Counted from the first letter of the stretch, positions 34,399-42,918 are shown. The stretch: DNA of 64,000 nt from JAUIAI01 sp049680625 (GCA_049680625.1 JBAUID010000212.1:33754-97753), one strand, 5' to 3'. Made by a program: numbers and translations. The notes: a model not told the origin generated them from the letters alone.

Positions 34399-35291
34399 GT
34401 ATTATTCGTTCGTGGATGTTTGTACCGGGTGATAGCGAAAAAAAGCTGAGTAAAGCGCGTGACAATGTCGCGGACGCGTTAATTCTTGACCTTGAAGACT
34501 CGGTGGCAAACGAGCGTCAGGCTCTGGCGCGAAATCTGGTATGCGAATACCTGAAAAAACATACTGACCGCAGCCGACAGCAACTCTGGGTACGAATCAA
34601 CCCACTTGATACTGACCTTGCATTGCCAGATCTTGCCGCTGTTATGCCTGGGGCCCCGGATGGTATTTGCGTACCAAAGGTTTACTCAGCAAAAGACGTG
34701 AATACGTTGTCAACCTATCTTGATGCACTGGAGGCCCGGGAAGGCATTCGTCGCGGCTCAACAAAAATTCTGAGCGTTGCCACTGAAACCGCAGCATCGC
34801 TATTAACCTTTCATACTTATCTGGACAACGTGAGCGAACGCCTGGTTGCGCTTACCTGGGGAGGGGAAGACTTATCAGCAGCCCTTGGCGCATCCGATAA
34901 CCGTAACCCAGCCACGGGTGACTACGACGATGCTTACGTTTCGGCCAAGGTGCAATGCCTGGCGGCCGCACGGGCCATTGACGCACAGCCGGTCGGGGTT
35001 GTCTATGTGAACTTCAAAGATGTCGCGGGGCTGGAAGCCGAATGTATTCGTGACCGACAGATCGGTTACATTGGCAAAATTGCTATTCACCCAGCGCAAT
35101 GCGAGGTAATCAACCGCGCATTCTCACCGTCCGAGGCGCAAATTGCCCATGCTCGTCGGGTGATTGAGGTTTTTGAGAAAAACCCTGGCCTGGGAACTGT
35201 TGGGCTCGATGGAATGATGCTGGATATGCCGCATCTGAAACAGGCGCGCAATACGCTTGATCTGGCCCATCAGATTGCCCAAAAGAAATGA
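34395..35291 (+). CDS. HpcH/HpaI-CitE family CoA-ester lyase
   Basis: A 298-residue TIM-barrel lyase like the citrate lyase beta subunit. IIRSWMFVPGDSEKKL and ALILDLEDSVA (metal and substrate binding) are typical. VRINPLDT, GICVPKV and LTWGGEDLSAALGA follow, then IGYIGKIAIHPAQ near the end. It cleaves malyl- or citramalyl-type CoA esters. I choose ATG 34395, overlapping the maoC stop, instead of an earlier start inside maoC. Together with the CoA-transferase and MaoC hydratase it could complete itaconate/citramalate degradation to acetyl-CoA and pyruvate. Confidence 0.93.
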   Translation: MSIIRSWMFVPGDSEKKLSKARDNVADALILDLEDSVANERQALARNLVCEYLKKHTDRSRQQLWVRINPLDTDLALPDLAAVMPGAPDGICVPKVYSAKDVNTLSTYLDALEAREGIRRGSTKILSVATETAASLLTFHTYLDNVSERLVALTWGGEDLSAALGASDNRNPATGDYDDAYVSAKVQCLAAARAIDAQPVGVVYVNFKDVAGLEAECIRDRQIGYIGKIAIHPAQCEVINRAFSPSEAQIAHARRVIEVFEKNPGLGTVGLDGMMLDMPHLKQARNTLDLAHQIAQKK

Positions 35292-35334
35292 ACCTGACTT
35301 TAATGTACTGAATCACCAACCGCGGAGAAAAATT

Positions 35335-36102
35335 ATGGCTGAACCAATTATCCTGACCGAGGTGCGTGGCCGCACCCTGCTGATTACACTGAATCGACCC
35401 GACGCAATGAATGCGTTTAATCCTGCATTGGCTCAGGCTCTGGCAGACGCCTGCGATCAGCTCGACAACGACCCGGATCTTGCGGTGGGTGTGCTTACCG
35501 GTAACGGTCGCGGTTTCTCTGCTGGTATGGATCTTAAAGCTTTTGTCCAGGGTGAATGGCCGGCGGTTGGTGATCGCGGTTTCGCCGGGATAACCGAGCG
35601 GGGGCCGCAAAAACCGTTGATTGCTGCAATTGAAGGCTTTGCGTTGGCTGGGGGGCTTGAGGTTGCGTTGTCCTGCGACATTATTGTCAGCGCAAAAGGG
35701 GCGAAGTTTGGCATTCCCGAAACCGGCGTTGGCTTGTTTGCCGGTGCCGGAGCGCCGTTGCGTTTACCCCGCCATCTTCCTTATGGCCTGGCAATGAAAC
35801 TCGCGCTGACCGCCAAGCCGATAACTGCCGAAGAAGCGCATCACCATGGCATGGTGACCGAATTGGCCGAGAAGGGTGAAGCCGTAAACGTGGCGCTGGC
35901 GCTAGCCGAGGTTATCGCCAGGAATGCGCCGCTTGGCCTGATCGCATCCAAGGCCCTGGTTCGTGAGGCGCAGGGCCGGACTGAAGCTGAATTCTGGGCG
36001 TACCAGCGTGACGAGCACTGGGGCGTATTCAAATCGGAGGATGCAATCGAAGGCCCAACTGCATTCGCCGAAAAGCGCGCACCGAAATGGTCGGGGAAAT
36101 AA
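35335..36102 (+). CDS. Enoyl-CoA hydratase/isomerase family protein
   Basis: A 255-residue crotonase-fold protein. The oxyanion-hole region is NGRGFSAGMDLKAF (about residues 56-69). GFALAGGLEVALSCD carries the first catalytic Glu and KFGIPETGVGLFAGAG the second, so it keeps both glutamates of true hydratases. The ATG at 35335 is preceded by CGGAGAAAA. It is the last gene of the CoA-transferase - MaoC - lyase operon, followed by a probable terminator. It may act on a longer or unsaturated acyl-CoA related to the same pathway. Confidence 0.94.
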   Translation: MAEPIILTEVRGRTLLITLNRPDAMNAFNPALAQALADACDQLDNDPDLAVGVLTGNGRGFSAGMDLKAFVQGEWPAVGDRGFAGITERGPQKPLIAAIEGFALAGGLEVALSCDIIVSAKGAKFGIPETGVGLFAGAGAPLRLPRHLPYGLAMKLALTAKPITAEEAHHHGMVTELAEKGEAVNVALALAEVIARNAPLGLIASKALVREAQGRTEAEFWAYQRDEHWGVFKSEDAIEGPTAFAEKRAPKWSGK

Positions 36103-36149
36103 CGACATTGTGGTGAACGGTTTTTACACCCCCGGGTTTGAATCTGACT

Positions 36150-36182
36150 AACTCACGATGTTCTGATGAATCGTTAGTTTTT
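36150..36182 (+). terminator. Probable terminator of the CoA-transferase operon
   Basis: AACTCACGAT (36150-36159) and ATCGTTAGTT (36170-36179) form a 10-bp stem with one mismatch around a 10-base loop, followed by a short T run to 36182. It lies 47 bases after the enoyl-CoA hydratase stop and directly before the convergent znuA. Confidence 0.55.
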
Positions 36183-36210
36183 GACGCAACTAACTTTTGA
36201 CGCAACTAAC
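36179..36210. repeat. 16-bp tandem duplication at the end of znuA
   Basis: TTTTGACGCAACTAAC is present twice head to tail (36179-36194 and 36195-36210). The first copy, in plus-strand coordinates, supplies the znuA stop codon (CTA at 36190-36192). Confidence 0.93.
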
Positions 36211-37302
36211 GATTGCATCTGCCATTGCCTGCAGCATTTGTTCGTAGTGGGTCGGGCCGGGGGTGAGTGAGGCGCCGAGTGGGTCAAGCACGGTCAGTTT
36301 GACACTTGCCCGGGCAAGTAGGGCGGTAGTCAGGTTCGATGTACTGAACTGTGGCTCGGAAAAAACGCAAGCCACTTGTTGCTGATTGAGAGCATCAAAA
36401 ACCCGTTGTACATGTTTGGCGCTGGCCGGCACCTCGGGGTTTACTGTAATCGTGCCTATAATTTGTAGTCCAAAGCGTTTTTCGAGGTACTGGTAGGCGT
36501 CATGGAAAACCAGTAGTTTCTCTTGTTGAACGTCTTGTAACTCATTGCTTATCCGGCGGTTCAATGCGGTGAGACGGATGCCAAGAGCGGTAGCATTGGC
36601 TCGATACGTCGTTGCATTGGCTGCATCCACATTGATCAGTTCATTGGCAATAATCTGGCTTATTGAGGCTGCCCGAATCGGGTCCAGCCAGAAATGCGGA
36701 TCTGCCTGGCTGTGGCTGTGGCTATGGCTATGGCTATGATCGTGATCGTGCGCAGTTTTGTTTCCATCGTCGGCTGTGGCGAGTTGGTTGTACGAAAAAT
36801 CGTCAGCGTCACGGTTCAGCAGCGGTGGATATTGTGGATCGGCTTGCAGCAGGGCGAGAATTCTGGCCCGTTTTGAAATAGTCTGGATTGGGTTTTTCAG
36901 GAATGTTTCCAGTTCCGGACCTACCCAGAAAACGAGGTCAGCATCCTGAAGCAATGCCGCTTGTCGGGGCTTTAGGCTGGCACCGTGTGGAGACCGGCTA
37001 CCGGGAATCAGCAGTCGCGGTTCACCGACGCCTTGCATAATGCTACTGACCAGGGAGTGAATCGGCTTGATGGTAACCACCACCGACGGTGCGGCGCGCG
37101 CTGTTGCCGTGGTTGCGCAAACTACGGTGACAACTAGTGCTGTGCACGCCACTCGCACTGCTTGCGCCAGGCCCAGTGGCTGCCGCAGTCGCAGTCGCGC
37201 CAATAAGCGGTGACACTGGCTGGCCGCACCGCTTGCCGCCGTTCTGACAATTATCGCGCTTAACGGTGTAGATCGACGGTGCACTGGATTGCTCGGGGTC
37301 AT
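36190..37302 (-). CDS. znuA: Zinc ABC transporter substrate-binding protein ZnuA
   Basis: A 370-residue periplasmic metal-binding protein of the cluster 9 family. VVVTIKPIHSLVSSIMQGVG begins the mature domain. SPHGASLKPRQ supplies the first zinc His. A His-rich charged loop with alternating HD and HS pairs follows (about residues 188-202), then DPHFWLDP. VFHDAYQYLEKRFGL and FSEPQFS follow. The hydrophobic export segment (CTALVVTVVCATTATARAA) begins only at about residue 52, so the real start may be an internal GTG near codon 49. No znuB, znuC or zur is adjacent, so it is a solitary receptor here. Confidence 0.92.
   Translation of the reverse strand: MTPSNPVHRRSTPLSAIIVRTAASGAASQCHRLLARLRLRQPLGLAQAVRVACTALVVTVVCATTATARAAPSVVVTIKPIHSLVSSIMQGVGEPRLLIPGSRSPHGASLKPRQAALLQDADLVFWVGPELETFLKNPIQTISKRARILALLQADPQYPPLLNRDADDFSYNQLATADDGNKTAHDHDHSHSHSHSHSQADPHFWLDPIRAASISQIIANELINVDAANATTYRANATALGIRLTALNRRISNELQDVQQEKLLVFHDAYQYLEKRFGLQIIGTITVNPEVPASAKHVQRVFDALNQQQVACVFSEPQFSTSNLTTALLARASVKLTVLDPLGASLTPGPTHYEQMLQAMADAIVSCVKS
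36708..36750. repeat. Hexanucleotide repeat encoding the ZnuA His-rich loop
   Basis: GGCTGT and GGCTAT units repeat about five times and run into two ATCGTG units. On the minus strand they encode alternating His-Ser and His-Asp pairs in the zinc-binding loop of ZnuA. Confidence 0.85.
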
Positions 37303-37321
37303 CTTTGAATGAAATTGTTAA

Positions 37322-37363
37322 AGGTTGGACTGATTGGGTTGGACTGATTGGGTTGGGCCGATT
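37322..37363. repeat. 14-bp tandem repeat between znuA and the crotonase gene
   Basis: GGTTGGACTGATTG occurs at 37322-37335 and 37336-37349, with a degenerate third copy (GGTTGGGCCGATTG) at 37350-37363. It lies 20 bases upstream of the znuA start in the 198-base divergent region. Confidence 0.92.
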
Positions 37364-37500
37364 GTTGTTCGGGGCTATTGTGCCTTCTCGGGTGCTTTCT
37401 CGGAGGGAAACTCCTAAGTTCCTAAGCCTCCCGGTCGCCAGGCAATTTTGTGTGCGAAAATTCGCAATCTTTGAACGATCCAATGACAGCAGGGCAGGAC

Positions 37501-38286
37501 ATGACAGCATACGGTAGTTACACCGACCTGAAGGTTACCGTCAATAATTTCATCGCCACAGTATCTATTGAGCGCGGGCCGCATAATTTTTTCGACCTTG
37601 TCCTGATCAAGTCTCTGGCCGATGCTTTTGAAGATCTCGGCCAGGATCCACTATGCCGGGTCATTATCCTGCGATCCGAGGGCAAGTCTTTTTGCGCTGG
37701 TGCCAATTTTGGCAGTGGCGACGATGATCAGCTCAATGCCGACCGCCTGGTGGAATCACTCTACCAAGAAGCGGTCCGGCTGTTTCGAACGCCTAAGCCG
37801 GTCATTGGGGTAATTCAGGGTGCGGCAATTGGTGGCGGGCTGGGCCTGTCGGTAATGCCTGATTTTCGTGTTGCCTGTCCAGAGGCGCGCTTTGCAGCCA
37901 ATTTCACTCGCCTGGGTTTTCATCCTGGCTTTGGTCTGACGGTTACACTGCCCAGGCTCATCGGTACCAGTAAGGCTGAGCTGATGTTTTACACCAGTCG
38001 TCGAATCAAAGGTGAAGAAGCTGCTGCAATTGGCTTGGTTGATGTGTTGGTTGCGCAAGATAAGCTTATGGACGCGGCCATGAGCCTGGCAACCGAAATA
38101 GCAGAATGTTCACCGCTTGGTGTTGTCGACACGCGGGCAACGATGCGCCAGGGGCTCGCTGATGCGGTTAAAGCTGCCACCGCGCATGAACTGGCCATCC
38201 AGGACAAACTACGTGACACTGCCGATTTTGCCGAAGGCGTTAAAGCAATGAATGAACGGCGGGTTCCTAACTGGCGCGGCGTCTGA
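37501..38286 (+). CDS. Crotonase-family protein lacking both catalytic Glu residues
   Basis: A protein of about 261 residues with the enoyl-CoA hydratase/isomerase fold. SERGPHNFF-type substrate region and GKSFCAGANFG form the oxyanion hole. In the place of the first hydratase Glu (GGGxEL) it has GGGLGLSVMPD, and in place of the second (PEI) it has FAANFTRLGFHPG, so by eye both are missing. The reaction is therefore unlikely to be ordinary hydration. The ATG at 37501 follows AGGGCAGG; an ATG at 37483 is possible. It lies 15 bases before tcuA and is probably the first gene of the tcu operon. Confidence 0.9.
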   Translation: MTAYGSYTDLKVTVNNFIATVSIERGPHNFFDLVLIKSLADAFEDLGQDPLCRVIILRSEGKSFCAGANFGSGDDDQLNADRLVESLYQEAVRLFRTPKPVIGVIQGAAIGGGLGLSVMPDFRVACPEARFAANFTRLGFHPGFGLTVTLPRLIGTSKAELMFYTSRRIKGEEAAAIGLVDVLVAQDKLMDAAMSLATEIAECSPLGVVDTRATMRQGLADAVKAATAHELAIQDKLRDTADFAEGVKAMNERRVPNWRGV

Positions 38287-38301
38287 CCGACGAATTCTCA
38301 T

Positions 38302-39675
38302 ATGGTTGATATTGTTGTTGTCGGTGGTGGTAACGCGGCCTTATGCGCGGCGATCACGGCGTCCGAAACCGGGGCATCTGTTATGTTGCTCGAAGCGGCT
38401 CCGGCAGACTACCGCGGTGGTAACTCCAGGCATACCCGTAATTTTCGTTGTATGCATCAAGGCCCACTCTCGGTACTGACTGGTACTTATGGTATCGACG
38501 AGTACTACGCTGATCTGCTAAAAGTTACTAAAGGGGAAACTGACGAGGTTCTGGCTCGGCTGGCGATTGAATCGTCCGAGGCTTGCCTTCCGTGGATGCA
38601 GTCCCAGGGCGTTCGATTTCAACCATCGTTGTCTGGCACCTTATCGCTTTCGCGGACCAATGCTTTTTTCCTTGGCGGCGGTAAAGCCCTGATAAACGCC
38701 TATTATCGACGTGCGCAGGCGCTTGGGGTTGAAGTTAAATACGAGGCCCAGGTCACCCATGTACAGCTGGAGGGCGGTCGTGCCCGAGCCGTCGAATTTG
38801 ACTGGAAAGGACAAAGCCACCGTATAGAAGCCCGCGCTGTTGTGATTGCTTCAGGTGGTTTTCAAAGTGATCTCGATTGGCTGGTACGAGCCTGGGGGCC
38901 CGCGGCAAAAAACTTTCTCATTCGCGGCACACCGTATAACCGGGGGGTGGTTTTGAAAGATCTGCTTGACCAGGGTGCCGAATCGGTTGGTGATCCCACC
39001 CAGTGTCATGCTGTTGCAATCGACGGGCGGGCGCCAAAATTTGATGGCGGTATTGTTACCCGCCTCGACTGCGTGCCATTTTCTGTTGTCGTGAATAAAA
39101 ACGGTGAGCGCTTTTACGATGAAGGTGAAGATGTCTGGCCTAAACGTTATGCCATTTGGGGGCGCCTGGTTGCAGCCCAGCCAGAACAGGTTGGCTATTC
39201 CATTATTGATTCCAAATCAACTGATTTGTTTATGCCGTCGGTTTTTCCAGCGGTGGTCGGTGACACGCTTGAGGAACTAGCCGCCAAATTTGACTTACCG
39301 GCTGATCAGCTGAGCAAGACTATTCGGCAATTCAACGCTGCGTGCCAGGACGGGCCATTTGATCCGTCTGACCTTGATGGCCTGGCAACACAGGGTGTAA
39401 CCCCGGCAAAAACCAATTGGGCCCGGCCTATTTCTGAACCACCGTTTTACGGATATAGCTTGCGCCCCGGAGTCACCTTTACTTATCTTGGCCTGAAGGT
39501 CGATCACAATGCAAAAGTTCAAAGCCACGATGGGCCAATCGATAACCTTTGGGCAGCAGGGGAAACCATGGCAGGTTCTATTCTCGGACAGGGTTACCTG
39601 GCCGGATTTGGCATGACAATTGGCACCGTTTTCGGACGGATTGCCGGACGTGAGGCTGCCAAATATGTCCACTGA
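38302..39675 (+). CDS. tcuA: FAD-dependent tricarballylate dehydrogenase TcuA
   Basis: A 457-residue flavoprotein of the fumarate reductase/succinate dehydrogenase flavoprotein type. The FAD motif VVGGGNAALCAAITASE is at the N-terminus. GGNSRHTRNFRCMH (about residues 40-53) is characteristic of TcuA, and GETMAGSILGQGYLAGFGMT closes the FAD site. TcuA oxidises tricarballylate to cis-aconitate and passes electrons to TcuB. The gene overlaps tcuB by 11 bases. Because the operon has an unusual crotonase and another transporter type, a related tricarboxylate is also possible. Confidence 0.94.
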   Translation: MVDIVVVGGGNAALCAAITASETGASVMLLEAAPADYRGGNSRHTRNFRCMHQGPLSVLTGTYGIDEYYADLLKVTKGETDEVLARLAIESSEACLPWMQSQGVRFQPSLSGTLSLSRTNAFFLGGGKALINAYYRRAQALGVEVKYEAQVTHVQLEGGRARAVEFDWKGQSHRIEARAVVIASGGFQSDLDWLVRAWGPAAKNFLIRGTPYNRGVVLKDLLDQGAESVGDPTQCHAVAIDGRAPKFDGGIVTRLDCVPFSVVVNKNGERFYDEGEDVWPKRYAIWGRLVAAQPEQVGYSIIDSKSTDLFMPSVFPAVVGDTLEELAAKFDLPADQLSKTIRQFNAACQDGPFDPSDLDGLATQGVTPAKTNWARPISEPPFYGYSLRPGVTFTYLGLKVDHNAKVQSHDGPIDNLWAAGETMAGSILGQGYLAGFGMTIGTVFGRIAGREAAKYVH

Positions 39676-40849
39676 AGTGTCAGGGCGCCCCAATGCTGAT
39701 CATCCATCTGATGGGTCATCAATTCAACCGTCTGCCGCCGATACAATCGGCGACACCATAGGCGACACAATTGCCAGTGCGGTTGCCGAAGCAAACCGGC
39801 AGGTGGAGATTTGTAATGCGTGCCGGTTTTGCGAAGGCTATTGCGCCGTTTTTCCGGCAATAGCCCGTCAGCGATCTTTCAGCACTGGCGACATAACTCA
39901 GCTGGCGAATCTGTGTCATAACTGTCGGGGCTGTTATTACGCCTGTCAATATACTGAACCCCACGAATTCAAGATCAATATTCCCAAAGCCCTGGCCGAG
40001 GTTCGCCAGGAAAGTTGGCAGGCCTTCGCGTTTCCGAGCACTTTGGCCACGGCTTTCCATCGTAGTGGTACGGCAATTGGCTTGTTTGTCGCAATCGCGT
40101 TTGCAATGGTATTTCTGCTTGCCCATTTCCTGGCTGAGGCGGGCCAGGCAGACGCTGGTGCAATTGGTTTCTATGCGGTCATGTCCCATGGCTTGATGGT
40201 TGCTATATTTTTGCCGGCTTTTTTATTGCCACTGGTAAGCCTTGGTGTGAGCCTGCGTCGTTATTGGGGCACAGTTGGCGGCCAGCCGGTGCGGCTACGC
40301 CATCTGCTAGATGCGATTGGTTCTGCGGCGACGTTGCGTAACCTGGCAGGTGGCCACGGTGAAGGATGTAATTTCGAAGACAAAGACCGGTTTTCGAATA
40401 GCCGCCGCCATGTGCATCAGATGGTGGTTGTGGGCTTCCTGCTGTGTTTCGCATCAACCAGTGTTGCGACCATCATGCATTATGTATTCGATATGCCCGC
40501 GCCGTATCCGTTACTGTCTTTGCCAAAACTGTTTGGTGTGGTTGGCGGCCTGCTTTTATCGTTCGGAACATTGGCAATGATCTTAATGAAAGGGCGTGGC
40601 GATCGAAATCTCGGCGATACCAGGGTATGGGGTGGTGAATTCGGTTTCATTGTCTTGCTGTTTCTGGTCAGTACATCAGGGCTTGCACTCTATGGTCTGG
40701 GGCAGAGTCCCTGGCTCACCCAATTACTGGCTTTCCACCTCGGCACCGTGCTGGCGTTCTTTTTGCTGACACCGTATTCCAAGATGGCGCATGGTTTTTA
40801 CAGAATGGCCGCGCTGGTTCGCGACGCTCAGTTAAAGCCTAATCAGTGA
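39665..40849 (+). CDS. tcuB: Tricarballylate utilisation Fe-S/membrane protein TcuB
   Basis: A protein of about 394 residues that re-oxidises TcuA and hands electrons to the quinone pool. Two 4Fe-4S-type motifs lie near the N-terminus: CNACRFCEGYCAVFP and CHNCRGCYYACQYTEPHEF. About six membrane helices follow (FVAIAFAMVFLLAHFLA onward), with a likely haem-binding His pair. The N-terminal 45 residues before the first cluster are a Ser/Asp/Thr-rich extension with an IGDTIGDTI repeat, not expected in the family. The start overlaps the tcuA end by 11 bases and the stop overlaps the transporter start. Confidence 0.94.
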   Translation: MSTEVSGRPNADHPSDGSSIQPSAADTIGDTIGDTIASAVAEANRQVEICNACRFCEGYCAVFPAIARQRSFSTGDITQLANLCHNCRGCYYACQYTEPHEFKINIPKALAEVRQESWQAFAFPSTLATAFHRSGTAIGLFVAIAFAMVFLLAHFLAEAGQADAGAIGFYAVMSHGLMVAIFLPAFLLPLVSLGVSLRRYWGTVGGQPVRLRHLLDAIGSAATLRNLAGGHGEGCNFEDKDRFSNSRRHVHQMVVVGFLLCFASTSVATIMHYVFDMPAPYPLLSLPKLFGVVGGLLLSFGTLAMILMKGRGDRNLGDTRVWGGEFGFIVLLFLVSTSGLALYGLGQSPWLTQLLAFHLGTVLAFFLLTPYSKMAHGFYRMAALVRDAQLKPNQ

Positions 40850-42054
40850 GCGGGCTGAATCCGGCCGCAGATCAATTGCTGCCGGCTCCTTCACGGGAAA
40901 CGCTGATTATTCTGCTGGGCCAGATTGCGTTCGGTTTACTCGCAATGACAATCTGCCTGCCGTCGATGCCGTCCTGGCTCGACAGTTTTAACGAACCCCA
41001 GGCCCGGGTTCAGCTGACTTTTTCTGCTTACCTGGTTGGGTTTGCGTTGACCCAGCTGATCTATGGGCCGCTGTCAGATAACTTTGGGCGGCGACGGGTT
41101 TTGGTTGCAGGCTTGGTCATTGGCGTGCTGGGTTCGCTCGCCGGTGCGATGGCCTCATCACTCAATGAGTTAATTGCGGCCCGCGCATTACAAGGTGCCG
41201 GCACCTGCGCCGGCATGGTTGTTGGACGAGCAATCATCCAGGACACGTTTGCTGCCGCCACCAGAACCCGGGTAATGGCATTTGTAGGTGTTGTCATGGG
41301 TTCTTGTCCGCCTCTGGGCACATTGATTGGTGGTCAGTTACACGTGTACTTTGGCTGGCGATCCACTTTTATTGTTATTGCCGCCCTTGGTATTGCTTTG
41401 GTTGTTGCGTCGCTGATGGGTTTGGCGCCAGGCCGTCCGCTGAGCCGTCGGCGATCGCTGCTCGGGATGGCCAGTTCGTATGTGAGCCTGGTGCGCGAGC
41501 CATCGTATCTGTCGTATTGCCTGGTGGCTGGCTTCGCATCCGGTGCTTTTTATATTTTTCTTGGGATGGCTCCGACTGTACTCGGTTCATACGGGGTGGG
41601 GCCGGCAAGTATCGGCTGGTATATCCTCATGGTGCCAGGCTCTTATATAGCGGGAAACGCGCTAACCGCACGGTTGGCACAAAGCGTATCCGGTAAGCAT
41701 TTGATGTTTGTCGGGCAGGCGCTTACCGTCACCGGCGTTGTCCTGGTCTGGGTGTTGGCGTTGAGTGATTTTTTTCATCCGCTTGCGGTCGCTTTGCCCT
41801 TGATGTTGTTGGGTTTTGGTCATGGCTTGCTCATGCCGCCGACTCTGTCTGGACTGGTTGGTGTGATTCCTGCGCTCGCGGGCGCCGGCGCTGCGCTGGC
41901 CGGGATGATGCAACAAGCCCTCGGTGCCGTGGGCAGTTACTCTGCCGGTTTCGTCGACAGCAGTAATGCCGCCGGCATGGCGGGACTGATGCTGATATTC
42001 ACGCTGATCGGACTGGCGGCGCAGATACCGCTGGCCACGCATAAACGTCGCTGA
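40846..42054 (+). CDS. Bcr/CflA-type MFS transporter
   Basis: A 402-residue major facilitator with about twelve membrane helices. CLPSMPSWLDSF in the first loop and LIYGPLSDNFGRRRVLVAG are typical of the Bcr/CflA drug/H+ antiporter branch, followed by GAGTCAGMVVGRAIIQDTF. It starts at a GTG overlapping the tcuB stop (GTGA at 40846-40849), so it belongs to the tcu operon. In Salmonella the tcu operon transporter TcuC is a citrate-type MFS protein; this one is of another branch and might instead export a product or carry a different substrate. Confidence 0.9.
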   Translation: MSGLNPAADQLLPAPSRETLIILLGQIAFGLLAMTICLPSMPSWLDSFNEPQARVQLTFSAYLVGFALTQLIYGPLSDNFGRRRVLVAGLVIGVLGSLAGAMASSLNELIAARALQGAGTCAGMVVGRAIIQDTFAAATRTRVMAFVGVVMGSCPPLGTLIGGQLHVYFGWRSTFIVIAALGIALVVASLMGLAPGRPLSRRRSLLGMASSYVSLVREPSYLSYCLVAGFASGAFYIFLGMAPTVLGSYGVGPASIGWYILMVPGSYIAGNALTARLAQSVSGKHLMFVGQALTVTGVVLVWVLALSDFFHPLAVALPLMLLGFGHGLLMPPTLSGLVGVIPALAGAGAALAGMMQQALGAVGSYSAGFVDSSNAAGMAGLMLIFTLIGLAAQIPLATHKRR

Positions 42055-42076
42055 CGGGCCAGTCGGGCACTGTTTT

Positions 42077-42733
42077 TTAACCAGCGGCCATCAATGTGCC
42101 AATTGCCATCGTGACGGCAGCCTGCGTTGGATCGATCACCGGAATGCCCAGGGCTTGTTCGAGCGGAGCCCGATGTCGGGCCATGCCGGCACAGCCCATA
42201 ACCAACGCGCCGGCACCGTCCAGGTCTCTCAGCGCCGTTCCAACGGTGATCATACGATTCAGTGTGTCACTGCCCGATGCCGTTTCGGCTACGGACATAT
42301 CCAGCGGTCGTTCCCCCGCCAATCGGTCGGTTAATCCCATCTGGCGAAGGTATCGCAAATGCCGCTGAATGGATGCGTTTGCAATTGCGAGTACACCAAA
42401 TCGGTCCGCACGTACCAGCGCGGTCATGACACCGCACTCTGCGATGCCAAAAACCGGTTTGTCTGTTGCGTCACGGCAAGCGTGTAACCCTGGGTCGGAG
42501 TAGCAGGCAATGATGAATGCTGCACTTTCCGAATCGTTGCGCACCAGTTCGCACAGCGGCATGACGACACTGTCTGAATCCGCCTGCGATTCGATGCCGA
42601 ACGGTCCATCGGCCAGGGTCGAACAGTAAATAGCTGGTCCGTCGGAAAATTGCATGGGCTCAATGGCCTGGGCGATACCGTCGGTGACCAACTGGTTGGA
42701 GTTTGGGTTAATTACGTGAATGCGCCTGGACAT
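42077..42733 (-). CDS. Asp/Glu/hydantoin racemase family protein
   Basis: A 218-residue racemase of the HyuE branch. It begins RRIHVINPNSNQLVTDGI. The two catalytic Cys lie in FIIACYSDPGL (about residue 76) and GALVMGCAGMA (about residue 180), so it should be a cofactor-independent two-base racemase. Hydantoin racemases invert 5-substituted hydantoins. The distant hyuAB and preA-amidase group at 51-58 kb would supply the hydantoin logic, although they are not adjacent. It is convergent with the MFS gene; a short hairpin followed by six T at 42060-42078 may terminate the MFS transcript. Confidence 0.86.
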   Translation of the reverse strand: MSRRIHVINPNSNQLVTDGIAQAIEPMQFSDGPAIYCSTLADGPFGIESQADSDSVVMPLCELVRNDSESAAFIIACYSDPGLHACRDATDKPVFGIAECGVMTALVRADRFGVLAIANASIQRHLRYLRQMGLTDRLAGERPLDMSVAETASGSDTLNRMITVGTALRDLDGAGALVMGCAGMARHRAPLEQALGIPVIDPTQAAVTMAIGTLMAAG

Positions 42734-42918
42734 GGTTTGAACCTGATTGGCTTTGTCTTAGTTATCGGGGATTTTCGCACGAAAGCAAGGCAAATATGTC
42801 CGGGTATCTCCCTTGGGAATTCGATTTACGGTCGGCAACCGGGTTTTATCAGCAGATTGCAATCGGCCCTGGCGGCGGATATTTACTGCTTCTGAACTGA
42901 TGGTGATGCCCCATCGCT

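Noticed and set aside
36708..36750. CRISPR-like or satellite array
   Set aside because: The units are 6 bases, lie inside the znuA frame and encode its His-rich loop; there are no spacers.
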